Positions 44,877 through 56,220 of a DNA stretch of 64,000 bases are shown in pieces. The stretch covers positions 248,001 through 312,000 of the forward strand of contig MQVO02000010.1 in assembly GCA_001986395.2 (NCBI GenBank), given 5' to 3'. The stretch is from Irpex lacteus. Its lineage: Eukaryota > Basidiomycota > Agaricomycetes > Polyporales > Irpicaceae. Below the pieces are notes generated by a model. That model saw only the letters and a list, made by a program, of their open reading frames with translations. It was not told the origin of the DNA and ran no database searches. Both the position numbers and the translations under genes were made by a program. Each line of letters opens with the position of its first letter. Within the stretch, counting starts at the first letter, position 1.

Positions 44877-45905
44877 ATGCATCTCAGTCCCGTCGAGACT
44901 GCCGTCAACGAGCATCTCATGCCATCCATCATGGAGCTCAGCCTCGATACTTATGGCTTTCCTTCTGGGTACTTCGTGATCAAGAACGTAGCCACTAATA
45001 GGCTGCTCGATGTCCAGTCGAATAAGGTGGACGATGGAACATCTCTGATCCTGTGGCCAGAGAACGAATCATCCTTGGTGGAAGGTAAGGGCCTCATGGT
45101 ACAGAGCGTGGATACTTTCGACAGTGACTAATCAATGACTAGATATGAGACGGCCAGAAGCGAATAACCAAGCAAGTAGCTAACAATCATCCTCCGTCGT
45201 GGTCTGACCGGCGATTGCAGGTGTTCTTCATCGATCTGTACGGTGCTCTCTGCTCTAAGTCATCTGGTCACGCTATAGATATTGAGGGTGCGTATGTAAC
45301 TGCCACCAAGTTTCATATCTGGGGCTAACACGTCTTCAGGCGATCGCCTCGTGCTACGCCACCGTAGACCTATTACACATCCCTGTCCCAATGCTTTCTC
45401 CCATCCACTGCCCCGCTTCTCCTATGACCCCGATTCTCAGCACATCAACGTAACGTTCGAGGTCGATCCTTCTTATCCAAACTCGGGTACACGCGCAACC
45501 GCACTCAGCAACTGGAAGGACAAAGGCTTCTTTGTTACCGCCATCCCACTGCGGAAACCTCGCTCGATGATCGACAACGCATCCGACATGCTCTCCAACG
45601 CGATATCCTCGCCGCTCTCATTGTTCGGTGCAGGAGGTCATTCGGGGCCCCCGAAAGCTGCTCGACCAGACGAGATCTTTGATACGGGCGATTTCGACCT
45701 GATGGAGAACGAGATTTTGGAGACGGATAGAGGAGAGGAAGGGGAGGTAGATGATTCTCCAGAGCGATACCGCCCTGTACGGATGGTGGGGCTGACAAAG
45801 GAGGAGGAGAGCATCATTGGTGAGAAGGCGAGGAAGCGTGCGCAGTGGGTCGTCCAGCCCATCCGGCCTACGAGGAACCGCCGACTTGGGAGTGAAAGGT
45901 CTTGA
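44877..45905 (+). CDS. Ricin-B-like beta-trefoil domain protein
   Basis: Four or five exons encode a cytosolic-type beta-trefoil protein. The carbohydrate-binding-like region reads GYFVIKNVATNRLLDVQSNK, then SLILWPENESSLVE, then RRPEANNQVFFIDLYGALCS with KSSGHAIDIEGDRLVLRHRR. A fungal-specific C-terminal part follows (FSHPLPRFSYDPDSQHINVT; GFFVTAIPLRKPRSMIDNAS; GLTKEEESIIGEKARKRAQW). The start is uncertain: ATGs at 44877, 44919 and 44931 are in frame, and the last two give MPSIMELSLDTYGFPSG, which fits best. The intron at 45172-45220 has a GC donor (GCAAGT), and only this choice keeps frame. There is no A-chain or other catalytic domain, so this is a lectin-fold protein and not a ribosome-inactivating toxin. 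Sugar specificity is unknown. Confidence 0.82.
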
Positions 45906-46100
45906 TGCGGTATTGTACAAGGGTATCTATGGCCATCTAAACTAACATGATTGGGTATTGGATACTATTACGTATGGAATGCATGGTTGACAAAAGAGAA
46001 GAAAGAACAGGATGACCTATATAAGGAGGATTGTTGTAGTCTATATCGCGCGTGTACGTATAGACTCCGCAAAATGGGTCATGAGATTTCAGCGCACGGA

Positions 46101-48141
46101 TCACCGAATAGCAGCCTGTTTTGCTCTACGTTTTGCTCTCCACTTGGGTCCGATGCGAATGACGATGAATATGAAGGGACCGACAAGGATGCACAGTCCG
46201 CCGAGAAGGACATACGTCCAACCCACGCCAATGGCTTGGAATATGAGGTCTATAACGGATACACAGGCAGCACCGAAGGAGCATCGGACGATATTATTCT
46301 GTTCAAAGACTTAGCCTCTGTAGTATGACAAGAGCACGAAGGGACATACACATGCTGCGACCGAGGAGCTTTGTGCTGGCAGGAGGTCGACGAGAAGCGT
46401 CTGGATGGTGTTGAATATTATGACGACGTTGAAGCCAACTATAGCACATTTTAGCACGTCTCGCTCGAGGCATTGGTAAAAGGACTTACTGATGATCTGA
46501 AAGACAAGTGGCCCCGCGATATTCACTCGCTTGTCAAGACACCATCCATACGCGATGCTAGCGGCGATATAGGCAGCAAAGGACAACGGCACTATTCTCA
46601 GTCGAGCGTACTCGACTGGGAAGTTCTCTTCTTTGGTGACATCCTCAGGACGAATCTTGCTTTCCGGGTCATTTCTAGCCTTCTCTTCTAAGCTGCTCTT
46701 GATGCGACGGTAGTCCTTATCCAGTACCTTCCCGCCGAATATACTACCTATGGCCATACCGCCGCCAATAGCGAGGAAGCATAAGCCGATATCGGTCTGG
46801 GTGAGGAACGGATACGCGTCGCTGAAGAGAGTGGAGATGGAGGCGATTACGCCGTACATATTGGCGGAGAGCATGGCTGTGAAGACCAATAGTAATGTGA
46901 TGTCTGGATATAAGAAGATACGGAGAGGGTTGGTGAATGGCTTCTTGGGCGGCCTATCTTGATCATTGACCCCAGCGTGTTTGCGACCTATGAGCGGGAA
47001 TAGCGGTCGATATATAGGACCTGGCTTGATACTTCCATCTCCAACGAGTGCACGTAGCGTCTCGGGAAGGATACTACGCAACCGGAATGGGCTTCACGTG
47101 GGACTGGGATATTCTACGGACATTACTCACAGCAAAATCACCACAAAACATAGAGCAGAACCAATGCATATGAACCAAAATATGGAGCTAAGCGGGTTCA
47201 TGTTCATGTCAGCTCAGTAATCCAGAATAGACGGATCAAGACCACTCACCGCCACCCCAAGCCGCCTGAAAGTGCCCCACCTATGACGGGGCCAATGCAA
47301 GGTCCAAGCTGCAGTCGAATGAGCAGCTGCACATTGCTTGAAACTAGATGACTTACATTAGCTCCGATACTATACAGCCCAAAGAAACCTCCACGTTCCG
47401 CTCTGGTTGCAATGTCTCCGATGACACCTGCACCGAGAGCAATTGTGCTTGCAGACCCGGCAGCCTGAAGGCAACGTAGCACCATGAGGAGCCAGTATGC
47501 ATCGGTCGGTACAAGCGCGAGTCCCACACACGCCAAACTAAGGACCAGCATGCAAGCCAGAAAGATCGGCCGTCGTCCCCAGTGGTCTGCTAGAGTACCC
47601 CAAAATATGGGTGCTAGAAAAGAGAATGAGAGTCTGTTTTCTGGCCACAGAAGAGGCGACCGATGATGGTACTCACAGACGCCTTGTAACACCATGTACA
47701 TGGTAACAGTGAGGTTGATCAATTCGACGGATTTTCCAAATACTCGAGATAGCTCTGGGATAGCAGGGAAGTATATGTTTGCTGTCAGTGGACTACGAAT
47801 TGAACGTTAACACACATGTAGGTCATCAATGCGATATATTTCACCTGAATATCCCAGCCACCGAGGCTATGACCACGATGACCCATTTTTCTGAGCGAGT
47901 GTATACACTGTATGCCTTTTCCGGGGCTGTTGTCGTTGTTTGGTCGTTAGCCTGTTTAACTGAGTCAACACGTTCTTCGTTAACTCAAGACAAATATTTG
48001 TGACGGTCCGAGGTCCATACCTTCAGATTCGACGGCTTCGCCCGAGTCCGCTGCCAATTTCTCCTCTGTAACAGCTGCTCCGTGCTTTTCGCCCATCCTA
48101 TCGTTTTCCTCGGAAACTACTGGGCCGTCATCATCCGCCAT
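46101..48141 (-). CDS. MFS drug:H+ antiporter-type transporter, copy 1
   Basis: A DHA1-type major facilitator, probably exporting toxic or xenobiotic compounds at the plasma membrane. Start MADDDGPVVSEENDRMGEKH at 48141 (an in-frame ATG at 48180 is possible but has no match in copy 2). Conserved blocks are SPLTANIYFPAIPELSRVF, GTLADHWGRRPIFLAC (motif A), LRCLQAAGSASTIALGAGVI and CIGPVIGGALSGGLGWR (motif C-like). The large central loop contains YRRIKSSLEEKARNDPESKI. The C-terminal helix is GVGWTYVLLGGLCILVGPFI, with a basic end KRRAKQAAIR. Around nine introns. The intron inside SPLTANIYF uses a normal GT donor (47793-47844). A close paralogue lies immediately upstream on the same strand. Substrate unknown. 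Confidence 0.9.
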
Positions 48142-48782
48142 TTCGTGGCTACGCGAGTAAGAGGAGGCTGCGTAACTCACATTAGACGGTGCATGGCAAG
48201 TGGCAACTTATAACAAGCTGCACAATGAAGCAACTGTCATGGCGAGTCTGGGCCAATGATGTCCAGGGTCTTCTATCCGCGCCGAGTTCGTCATGCCAGC
48301 AGGCAGATCATCCTATAAACGCCCATTTCCTTACCATGGTTGTGCAGACGCTCCTCACGGTGCCATCACATTCGCGCCGTGGAACAGCAGTTCGCGCCGT
48401 GAGCGAGAAGGACCCTGTAGACCGCATGGGTGCAGCAGTCCTTCCGCTGTAGAGTGTAACCTATGAGCATCGCAAACAACGCACCTTTTCCACACTCCGC
48501 GCTGTCAATAGCGAGCAAATGAAATGAAACGCAAATTTGGATGACGTGCAGGACAGACATCGCTTAGTCCTGCAAGGATACAACTTGGAAAAGGCCCTGG
48601 CACTGGCACCAATTCGAAATCCTGTGAAGGTCTGACAACGAGAGAGTTGACAGACGGCGCTGCTTCACGCATAAGTAATATGTTGAAGGGAAAGATGATA
48701 TACAATCTATTCTACAAAACAAATGATCAAACCACGCACCCCGACCCAAAATGAAATTGGGAAGCAGACGGAGAACTCACAA
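48142..48782. other. Interval between MFS copies, promoter of copy 1
   Basis: 641 bp with no gene. It contains two direct copies of TTCGCGCCGTG (about 48370-48380 and 48390-48400) located 230-260 bp upstream of the copy-1 start codon. A related gttcgcgccg occurs about 120 bp upstream of copy 2 (near 50960). These may be transcription-factor sites shared by the paralogues. Confidence 0.4.
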
Positions 48783-50842
48783 CTAAGCAGAAGCCTGTCT
48801 CGCTCTCCGCTGAGCCCTCCATCTCGGTCCCATACGCATGACTATCCATATAATCGGTCCCACAACGATACACAATCCGGCGAGGAGAACATATGTCCAT
48901 CCGACGCCTATAACGTTGATGATGAGGTCTATCACGGATACACATCCGGCACCGAATGAGCATCGAACAAGGTTGTTCTGGATAGATAAGTAGTCGGGTG
49001 AGCATGCGATGGCACATTGTGGCATGAAAACATACGCATGCGGTAACGGAAGAACTTTGGTTTGGCACCAAGTCTACGAGAAGGGTCTGGACAGTATTCA
49101 TTATAACAACGATAGCGTACCCGACTGAAACTTCATGAGTACACTTTGTCCCCGAACCATAGTTTAGGAAGGTACTCACTGATTATCTGTAAAATAAGCG
49201 GTCCTGCGATGTTTACCTTCTTGTCAAGACACCATCCATATCCGATGCACGCCGCAACGTATACAGCAAAGTATACCGGTACCAGCCTGAGACGAGCGTA
49301 CTCTAAGGGGAAGTTCTCTTCCTTCACCACATCTTCTGGTCTAATCTTGCTTTCCGGGTCAGCTCTGGCCTTCTCCTCTAGTTTTTGTTTGATCCGACGA
49401 TAGTCCTTGTTGAGCGCTCTTCCGCCTATCACACTACCGAACGCCATCCCCCCGCCTATGGCAAGAAAACACAACCCAATGTCTGTCTGGTTAAGGAATG
49501 GGTAGGTGTCGCCAAATAGGGTGGAAATGGAGGCGGTTACACCGTAGAATACGGCATAGAGCGTCGCGTTGAATAAAAGCATCAAGGAGACGTCGGGATA
49601 GAGGAATATACGAAGAGGATTCGCGAAGGCCTTCTTAGGGGGTTTGTCTTCGTTTATACCAGCGTGTTTGCGGCCGATGAGAGGGACAAGAGGACGATAG
49701 AAAGCGTGTGGCTTGATACTGCCGTCTCCAACTAACGCGCGCAGCGTTTCAGGCAGGATGCTAACATATTCATGAGAAGCGCACGCAAGCGTCGAAGCCG
49801 AACACGCACCATAACATCACCACAAAACATAATGCGGAGCCGATACATAGAAACCAGAATATTGCTCTGTACGGAGTTAGATAGACCATTTGATGAATTA
49901 GATGTCGTAGAGTTCAGTTAAAAGCTACTTGCCTCCATCCGAGTCCGTCAGATAGTGCACCTCCTATTACAGGACCGATACATGGCCCTATCTACAATGG
50001 CATGAGCTTTGATGTTAAATAGTATACAGAGTACTATGCATTCTTACCATAGGTCCCACAGCATACAGCCCAAAGAACCCTCCACGTTCGGCTCGTGTTG
50101 CGATGTCTCCAATGACACCGGCGCCAAGAGCGATAGTGCTCGCTGAGCCGGCGGCTTGTAGACAACGCAGCACCATGAGTAGCCAGTAATCATTCGTAGG
50201 AACACGCGCAAGTCCTACGCATGCTAAACTAAGAACCATCATGCAAGCTAGAAAGATGGGACGCCTGCCGACGCGATCTGAGAGTGTGCCCCAGAACATC
50301 GGTGCTTCGTGCGAGGGGATTTAGAATATAGTATTGATAGATGAGAGAGGTACTCACATATGCCCTGAAGTACCATGTACATAGTGACCGTAAGGTTGAT
50401 CAACTCCACGGATTTGCCAAACACCCTCGACAGCTCAGGAATAGCAGGGAAGTATATATTGGCTGTGAGAGGGCTGATTGCCAGAACATAATGCATGAGT
50501 ATGGGCTCTGTACACGCACACTGGTCGATTCTTGCCTGAATAATCCAGCAATAGAAGAGATGGCAACAATGGCCCATTTTTCTCCAAGAGTATATACACT
50601 ATACGGCTTTTCAGGGGCTTGGTCCGTCGGTTGATCGATGTCCTGGCGCGCTAGATAAACATACAGATACACAGTGAGCTACGATCGACATATTGAAATA
50701 GAACATTCTGAAAACTCGTACCTGTAGGATCCTTACTCTTGGCAGTCTCTACGTCACCCACAACTGTGGCGGTCTCTCGTTTCTCCTCGACATCATTTGC
50801 CTCGGTCACGGAAGCTGGATCTGTGTCATTCGCAGCAGCCAT
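48783..50842 (-). CDS. MFS drug:H+ antiporter-type transporter, copy 2
   Basis: Tandem paralogue of the gene at 46101-48141. Start MAAANDTDPASVTEANDVEE at 50842. Shared blocks are EKPYSVYTLGEKWAIVAISS, ELSRVFGKSVELINLTVTMY, GTLSDRVGRRPIFLACMMVL and GVIGDIATRAERGGFFGLYA. The loop segment is KEENFPLEYARLRLVPVYFA, and the last helix GVGWTYVLLAGLCIVVGPII ends in RRARQASA. Exon order and phases match copy 1. The intron at 50474-50535 starts with GC (GCAAGA) where copy 1 has GT at the same codon, and the GC choice restores the family motif SPLTANIYF. Intact reading frame. Same presumed export role; substrate unknown. Confidence 0.9.
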
Positions 50843-51878
50843 ATGGTGGTAGGGAGTTAAGATACCTACGGCGGCACTTACACGATGAGTGTTTATAAGA
50901 AGTGCACGACGCCTACATCACCACATGTGGCAGAACGGGCCCATGATATACAGGAAGTTCGCGCCGATATTGTCATGCCGGAAGACCCGCCGGACCTATC
51001 TACGTCGGCCGAGAGTCATAGACGCCCACGAAAACCGTGATCTTCATGTGCGCATCGCTCACAATGCGAGACAATGCGCCGTAAGAAATATCGGATGAAC
51101 CGGAAAACTCGAACCTTGAAGAAATGAGCCGGGGAAGAAGGGTTTTGAACTCACATCTGGTGGTGAGAATGAGGTAATCTTCGAACGCACTGCGAACGCA
51201 CTGCAGTGTTGAGTCAACACGTACAAGAAGGCGACGATAAAAATTTCAGCTCTTCGACTTCCTATCATGCGTGAGAAGAAGATCCTTTATGAGGGCGTGC
51301 TATCACATTCAAGAATCGATATCAGTATGGAGTTACAACCATATTCACATCTCATGAAGTGGAGTGGCAGTGTGGTTCTCTCGACACAGCGCATACCCTA
51401 TTGAACACGCTTGTTACTTGCAGTCGATCATTACCATATGCGCTCTCCGCGAACTTGAAGAAGGTTCTAGCCAGTCAACATGACCTAACGCACCAGCGCA
51501 CCTTCTTTACTTCGAACTTGCTTGCCGTCCGATCACTATAGCTTCGAAATGCGAGGGCATAGCTTCTAAAGTAACGGAGTTGCTGAGTATAGGTCTTAAG
51601 GAGCATTGCAAACCTAACGGCTGCAGACATTGATGCAGCAACATTGGCAAGGCAGGGTCCACCCTCTACGATCAAGGCATTAGTGAAATCATCCTGGAAT
51701 AGACGATCGAGCGACCACTCACCAGATCCTCCCCCTTTGGTTGCAATTGCGCGATCGGGGAAACGCCGCATAGACTGGAGGCTAACTAAACACCCAGAAT
51801 ATCAGCTCTGCTCACAAAACAGTTCGTTATAATATTAGATCAGTGTCACATTGGCATACAGAGCTGAGGCGGGACGAT
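50843..51878. other. 1-kb gene-poor interval
   Basis: Promoter of MFS copy 2 at the left. A 98-codon minus-strand frame at 51475-51771 contains GGPCLANVAASMSAAVRFAM but has no recognisable family or intron partner; I leave it uncalled. Two TGCGAACGCAC-type repeats (cgcactgcgaacgcactgcag, about 51186-51206) are very local. Otherwise nothing. Confidence 0.4.
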
Positions 51879-53645
51879 CTAGAGACTGAAAGCACCCTGT
51901 TCCTGCAGCAGTTTGATTGCGTGCTGGAAATCATCCTCCATATCGTGATGCCACACAAAGGACCACATGTCCTTCAGATCCTCGGCCCTGCCTTCGTTCG
52001 ACCTCCCGTGTGGACCGTACCCTTCGTAGATATCCGAAGCGCGGATGCTGCCTTCCCAAACGCTTTGTGCGCGAGGGCGGCGGATGGCGCTGTAGATATC
52101 GAGTACACTCTATGACTCCAGTAAGTAGTCCGTAAATATCAGCTTGAACAGTATTTACTAACCGAGATGTTGTCAGCTGTAGTTTGTGGGTGGGTGATGA
52201 GCTGAGCAAGGAGGTAAGCGTCTTCGATGCCCTGTCCAGCACCTGCTCCGAGATGAGGTGTCATACCGTGGGCCTAAAACACCTAGTCAGACCTGACGAG
52301 CACGGAATTCAAGTCTTGATAGGTATAACTTACCGCATCCCCAAGCAATGCGACCTTGCCTTTCGCGTACGCGTCCAGGGGAGGGTGGATCACGTTGATG
52401 AACCACTTATTCGGGTTCTGAATGCACGATAACACTCCTGTCACATCGCTCCCCCAGCCGGCGTATTCTTCGAGCATCTGTTCCTTCGGTACTTGAACAA
52501 CAAGAGGCTGTCCACTCGGGAGTCGCACAGCGCCGACTGGAACTGTTCTGTCAATGACGAAGGCAACCACATTGATCTATGCAAGGACGTTACATATAAT
52601 CATTAAACACGACCAATGCCAGACGCACCACAGTTCCTCCCCGAATTGGGAACAGAATCAAATGCTGTTCCTTGAATCAGACTTGCACCCGTATATCCTG
52701 AAGTTAAAGACGTACTTTATCGACCCCCGTGAAGCATGTTGGTCTTTTTGACAATTCAGTTTTGACACCAGCCCGTTTGACCTCCTCGAGTGGCACAAGC
52801 CCTCGGTAGCACACAACATTGCTGAATACGATGTCTTCTTTTGGGTCTCTGCCTGTCACGGCCTCTCTTCCGGCGCCACGTATTCCGTTCGCCAGGAGAA
52901 CAACATCCGCCTCGACTGTGGTCCCGTCAGCGAAGTGCACCGTGGGGCGTGAACGAGAATCGGCGGAAGGCTGAGTAACAGATGTACAACGTTTGTTGAA
53001 GTGCGTATACTGTGGATCTATATGGCCGACAAGGGAGTCAAGGAAGACTGATCTGAACGTCATCGTTATGCGTGAGTTTAGAGTGTTTAAGTTGAAGGTG
53101 ATGGATTATCGACATACCTTGCAATTCCGAAGTTACCGCCCTCAGGATCCTTCGGGTACTGCGAGCACAGTGGAATTAACATGCTGATCGACCCATTGTG
53201 ATGCTGTTAACGACACGTACGTCATAAACAAGTTCATGACCGTCCATCCCAGATATGAACTGGAACATCCGGTTTGTCGAGTTGAACTCCTCTCCAGCAA
53301 ACTTCATGACATCTTCGAAAACGCCTATTGAGCGTAGGATACGGATGGCGTTGTCACCTAGTATGTGTCGAAGCACTATATGATCATGTCTTTGTATCGT
53401 AGCAAAGAGCTTCAGCGTACCTATGCCTATTCCAGCACCGATCTCACCAAACTTGGCCTAGTACGCAATGATCAGTATCCGGTCTGTTGGGAGAGGGTGT
53501 AAGGACATACAGCTGCTTCGTAGACATGGGCATGCAAGCCTCGTTTGGCCAGTGCAATGGCACAAACCAAGCCGCACACTCCTCCTCCCACAATGACAAC
53601 TTCCAACTTCTTTCTGGGGTTCGCATTGAACGTATCGGCTGACAT
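51879..53645 (-). CDS. FAD-dependent monooxygenase (salicylate hydroxylase-like)
   Basis: A class A flavoprotein monooxygenase. Start at 53645 (MSADTFNANPRKKLEVVIVG) with the dinucleotide-binding motif VVIVGGGVCGLVCAIALAKR. The next exons give AKFGEIGAGIGI and LGDNAIRILRSIGVFEDVMK. The middle part has HFADGTTVEADVVLLANGIR (the DG-type segment) and VVCYRGLVPLEEVKRAG. The second FAD motif is KGKVALLGDAAHGMTPHLGA with GAGQGIEDAYLLAQLI. The C-terminus has ALAVYSAIRRPRAQSVWEGS and ends at 51879. Six or more short introns, all frame-consistent. Expected to hydroxylate an aromatic acid or related compound with NAD(P)H and O2; the exact substrate cannot be read. It stands alone with no pathway neighbours. 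Confidence 0.9.
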
Positions 53646-54685
53646 AGTAGTGGTAATCTATGGTTCAAAACTGGGCAGAGATGACAGGTCTGATGGGTAC
53701 TCATGATATCAGGGCCTGTGATATATAACGATGAGCCTCCTTCTAGATCGACGTATCACGGGAGGCCATCTCTTGCGATACAAGCTTCCGTGGGAGTAGA
53801 GAGGCGAACTTCGGTCGACCTGAGGTTATGTTCGGCTGAATTTCCGGCACATGCGGCATACGCTATACACATGGTGGGGATTAGAGTGGAGAGCGAATGT
53901 CCACAGGACCTTTCATGCGGAGCTCTGCGTGTATGCGGATGCGGTTCGGCATGTGTTTGCCGTGCCGAACTCTGAATATGCTGAGCCGGCGAAGGAGAGA
54001 TCGCACGGATGGCCACCAGCTGTGCTAACTAGATCGGTCAGCACCTGTAATTAGAATATCGTCAGAATTGTCAATCAGTACAAATGTACAAGGGGCGTAC
54101 TCAACGGGACGAGATGCACTGGTTTCGGTGCTTCTGACAATGACGAGGTTGGTGGCATATTGTTTACGAGCGGAAGCCTCATCGAGTCGATCATGTGTAC
54201 GTAACCAGGCTTTTGGTTTTGCGACAAGTAGACTTTAGGTTGTATAGATGCGCAATAATGCAAAGTGATAAGCAGCAACGATAGCGTAATACTGAAGTTG
54301 TACGTCGCTGACGAGTGCACTAGTGTCATATATATTAGCATACACGCACTGAGCATCATTCTAAGCATATGAGCTTACTGTGAGCACTCGAAGGTGAGTC
54401 GGCGTATGCACGACGCGTTGCTTGACAATTTGAAGAACTTCGATTGATCCGCGGGGACTCCATTCATAGTTTATGCACTGTTGTCTGCTGGTACGGGTGC
54501 ATAGGGCACAATGGTAAAGCGGCAACGAGTGGGCCGTAAGCAACGTCATAGGCCTCAAAGACACAAAGCGTGGCCTTTGGCCCTTTGTCCTTCATGGCCT
54601 GACTCAGAGTCATAAATTGAGAGAATAATGCATATTTTATCACACACCAGACCTTCCTTACAGCAACTTCTGAACAACTCGCGCA
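53646..54685. other. 1-kb interval, no gene seen
   Basis: Overlapping open frames on both strands around 53700-54050 have no conserved content and mirror each other. The left end carries the monooxygenase promoter, the right end that of the small Cys/His gene. No repeat or RNA gene recognised. Confidence 0.4.
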
Positions 54686-55336
54686 ATGCCAGGGAAATTC
54701 CGCAAAGACTGGCCACAGTCCTCGCCGAAGAAAAGGGCTCCGTCCAAACGCAAAGCGTCATCTCTGCCTGTAAGAGAAGTCCTGCTGAATCAGTATCACA
54801 CTCAAGCTGACTATCAGTTGTAAATATAGATAGAAGCACTCACCTCGCCGAAACCGGAGCCCACAGAGCAGCACTGCATCAGATGTCACTCGACCTTCTA
54901 CGACGACGGCAGCGAACTGTCCAGGGCAGGCTGCGTGGTCCCGCATGTGTACAGGGAAGAGCCTATCTATCTCATGGGAGGCAACTACACGTACGAATCA
55001 GACTGCTGCGGCGAGTCCTTCACGATAAACGAGCATGGCACTGGAACGGGTTGCTTCGAGATGGTCGGTGTGGGTGCTGAGCCGTGTTTCGTGGGAGAGC
55101 ATACGATCTATCCGAGCGATGTCTCATTTAACAATGTGAATGTGTTCACATGCGTTAAAGATGGTTCTGGTAGGTGTATGAGGGAGGTGTTGGTGCAGAG
55201 GGAGGAGCCGGTGTTTCTGGATTGGGGTAGCGGCAGTAGCAGCAGCGGTTCAGAGGAGGGGCATTTTTTGGAGAGCTTCGGTGAAAATGTACAGAGCATT
55301 CGTAAAACAAAGCATAGCAGCCGTCGGTACTATTGA
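54686..55336 (+). CDS. Small basic protein with Cys/His zinc-type domain
   Basis: Two exons. The ATG at 54686 gives MPGKFRKDWPQSSPKKRAPS, a strongly basic, nuclear-signal-like N-terminus. An intron (GTAAGA...AAATATAG, about 54770-54830) joins to SPKPEPTEQHCIRCHSTFYD. The domain contains C-x2-C-H, then a Cys and His (AGCVVPHVYREEPIYLMG), a CC pair (YTYESDCCGESFTINEHG) and further Cys/His (GCFEMVGVGAEPCFVGEHT), the pattern of a structural zinc fold of about 70 residues. The C-terminus is Ser-rich (WGSGSSSSGSEEG) and ends RRYY at 55336. I do not recognise a named family. Comparable CxxCH...CC...H modules occur in basidiomycete proteins of unknown role. Confidence 0.65.
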
Positions 55337-55919
55337 TCAATGGATTGTCGTGAATAGCAGATCTAGAGGACATCGTCGAACTTGGCAACGTGAAGGTGCG
55401 GCTAAGTACTAGTATTTCGAGCCAAAACTTGAAGTCACTGGCGACCGTCATTAGACGCTCCTGCACTACTGGACAAAAAAGGCAGGTATCAACGTTCCTG
55501 GCAACCGCTCCATTCTCCTGAGGCTATTCGTCTAGCTCGTTCCGCTCTCTGCTGCCTCCTTCTCAAAGCGGAAAAGAGCTCTATGACGTCTGGTTTGAGA
55601 CTAGCTACGGCGTAGAGTCTCCCAACTCGGAATGTATTGCAAAGACGGGGCATCATGCTAGGCGCCCTTGCACACTGCAGCAAAGTTCTTGCTCTCCGCA
55701 ACGCAGCAAATGTTGAAGATACTATGTCTACGGATCATCACACGAATTAACTTCGGGTTCTAACAGCACTTGAGCTGCCTAATCTCACTGTATGGAAGAC
55801 ACAGACAAGCGAAGTACAATCATAGTTGGAATAATCGATGTCATTACGCAAGCCCAGTATCATATATATAACATCCATAGCGAGACAACGTGTAAGCATC
55901 TGCGCATGAGGAAAAGAGT
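55337..55919. other. Interval before the zinc-finger gene
   Basis: 583 bp between two convergent stops. A 70-codon minus frame at 55489-55701 (CNTFRVGRLYAVASLKPDVI) has no recognised domain and may be a decayed fragment. No repeat other than the start of the tandem unit at 55881. Confidence 0.4.
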
Positions 55920-56220
55920 CTACTGCTCTTTGCGTAATTGAGACACATTGTGCACAATCTTCATATGCTTTTTAACGAGATCCTGACGCGTATACATCCT
56001 GCCACATAGCTCGCAACTCCACCTAGGAGATGCATGTATACGTTCTATATGCCTTCTTACCTCGTATAAGTTTTTAAAAGATGCTCTTCCGCATATTTCG
56101 CAGCTTAAACCCTTCTTGTAAGGAGCTGTCCAAGCAAGGCAGCGTCAATAACTCCTAGTAAGCGCGAGCCCTCGAACAACACCTACTGGATACGCCTGGT
56201 CGGCTCGCACCAGACTTCAG
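55881..56220. repeat. Tandem duplication, unit A
   Basis: Starts cgagacaacgtgtaagcatc and ends just before an almost identical start at 56221. It covers the last coding exon (fingers 2 and 3), the intron before it and the short exon SGASRPGVS. Compared with unit B it has about 80 extra bp that encode finger 2. Confidence 0.75.

Noticed and set aside
44877..45905. Ricin-B-like gene as a toxin
   Set aside because: Only the lectin fold is seen; there is no A-chain N-glycosidase domain, and such lectin-fold proteins are common in fungi.
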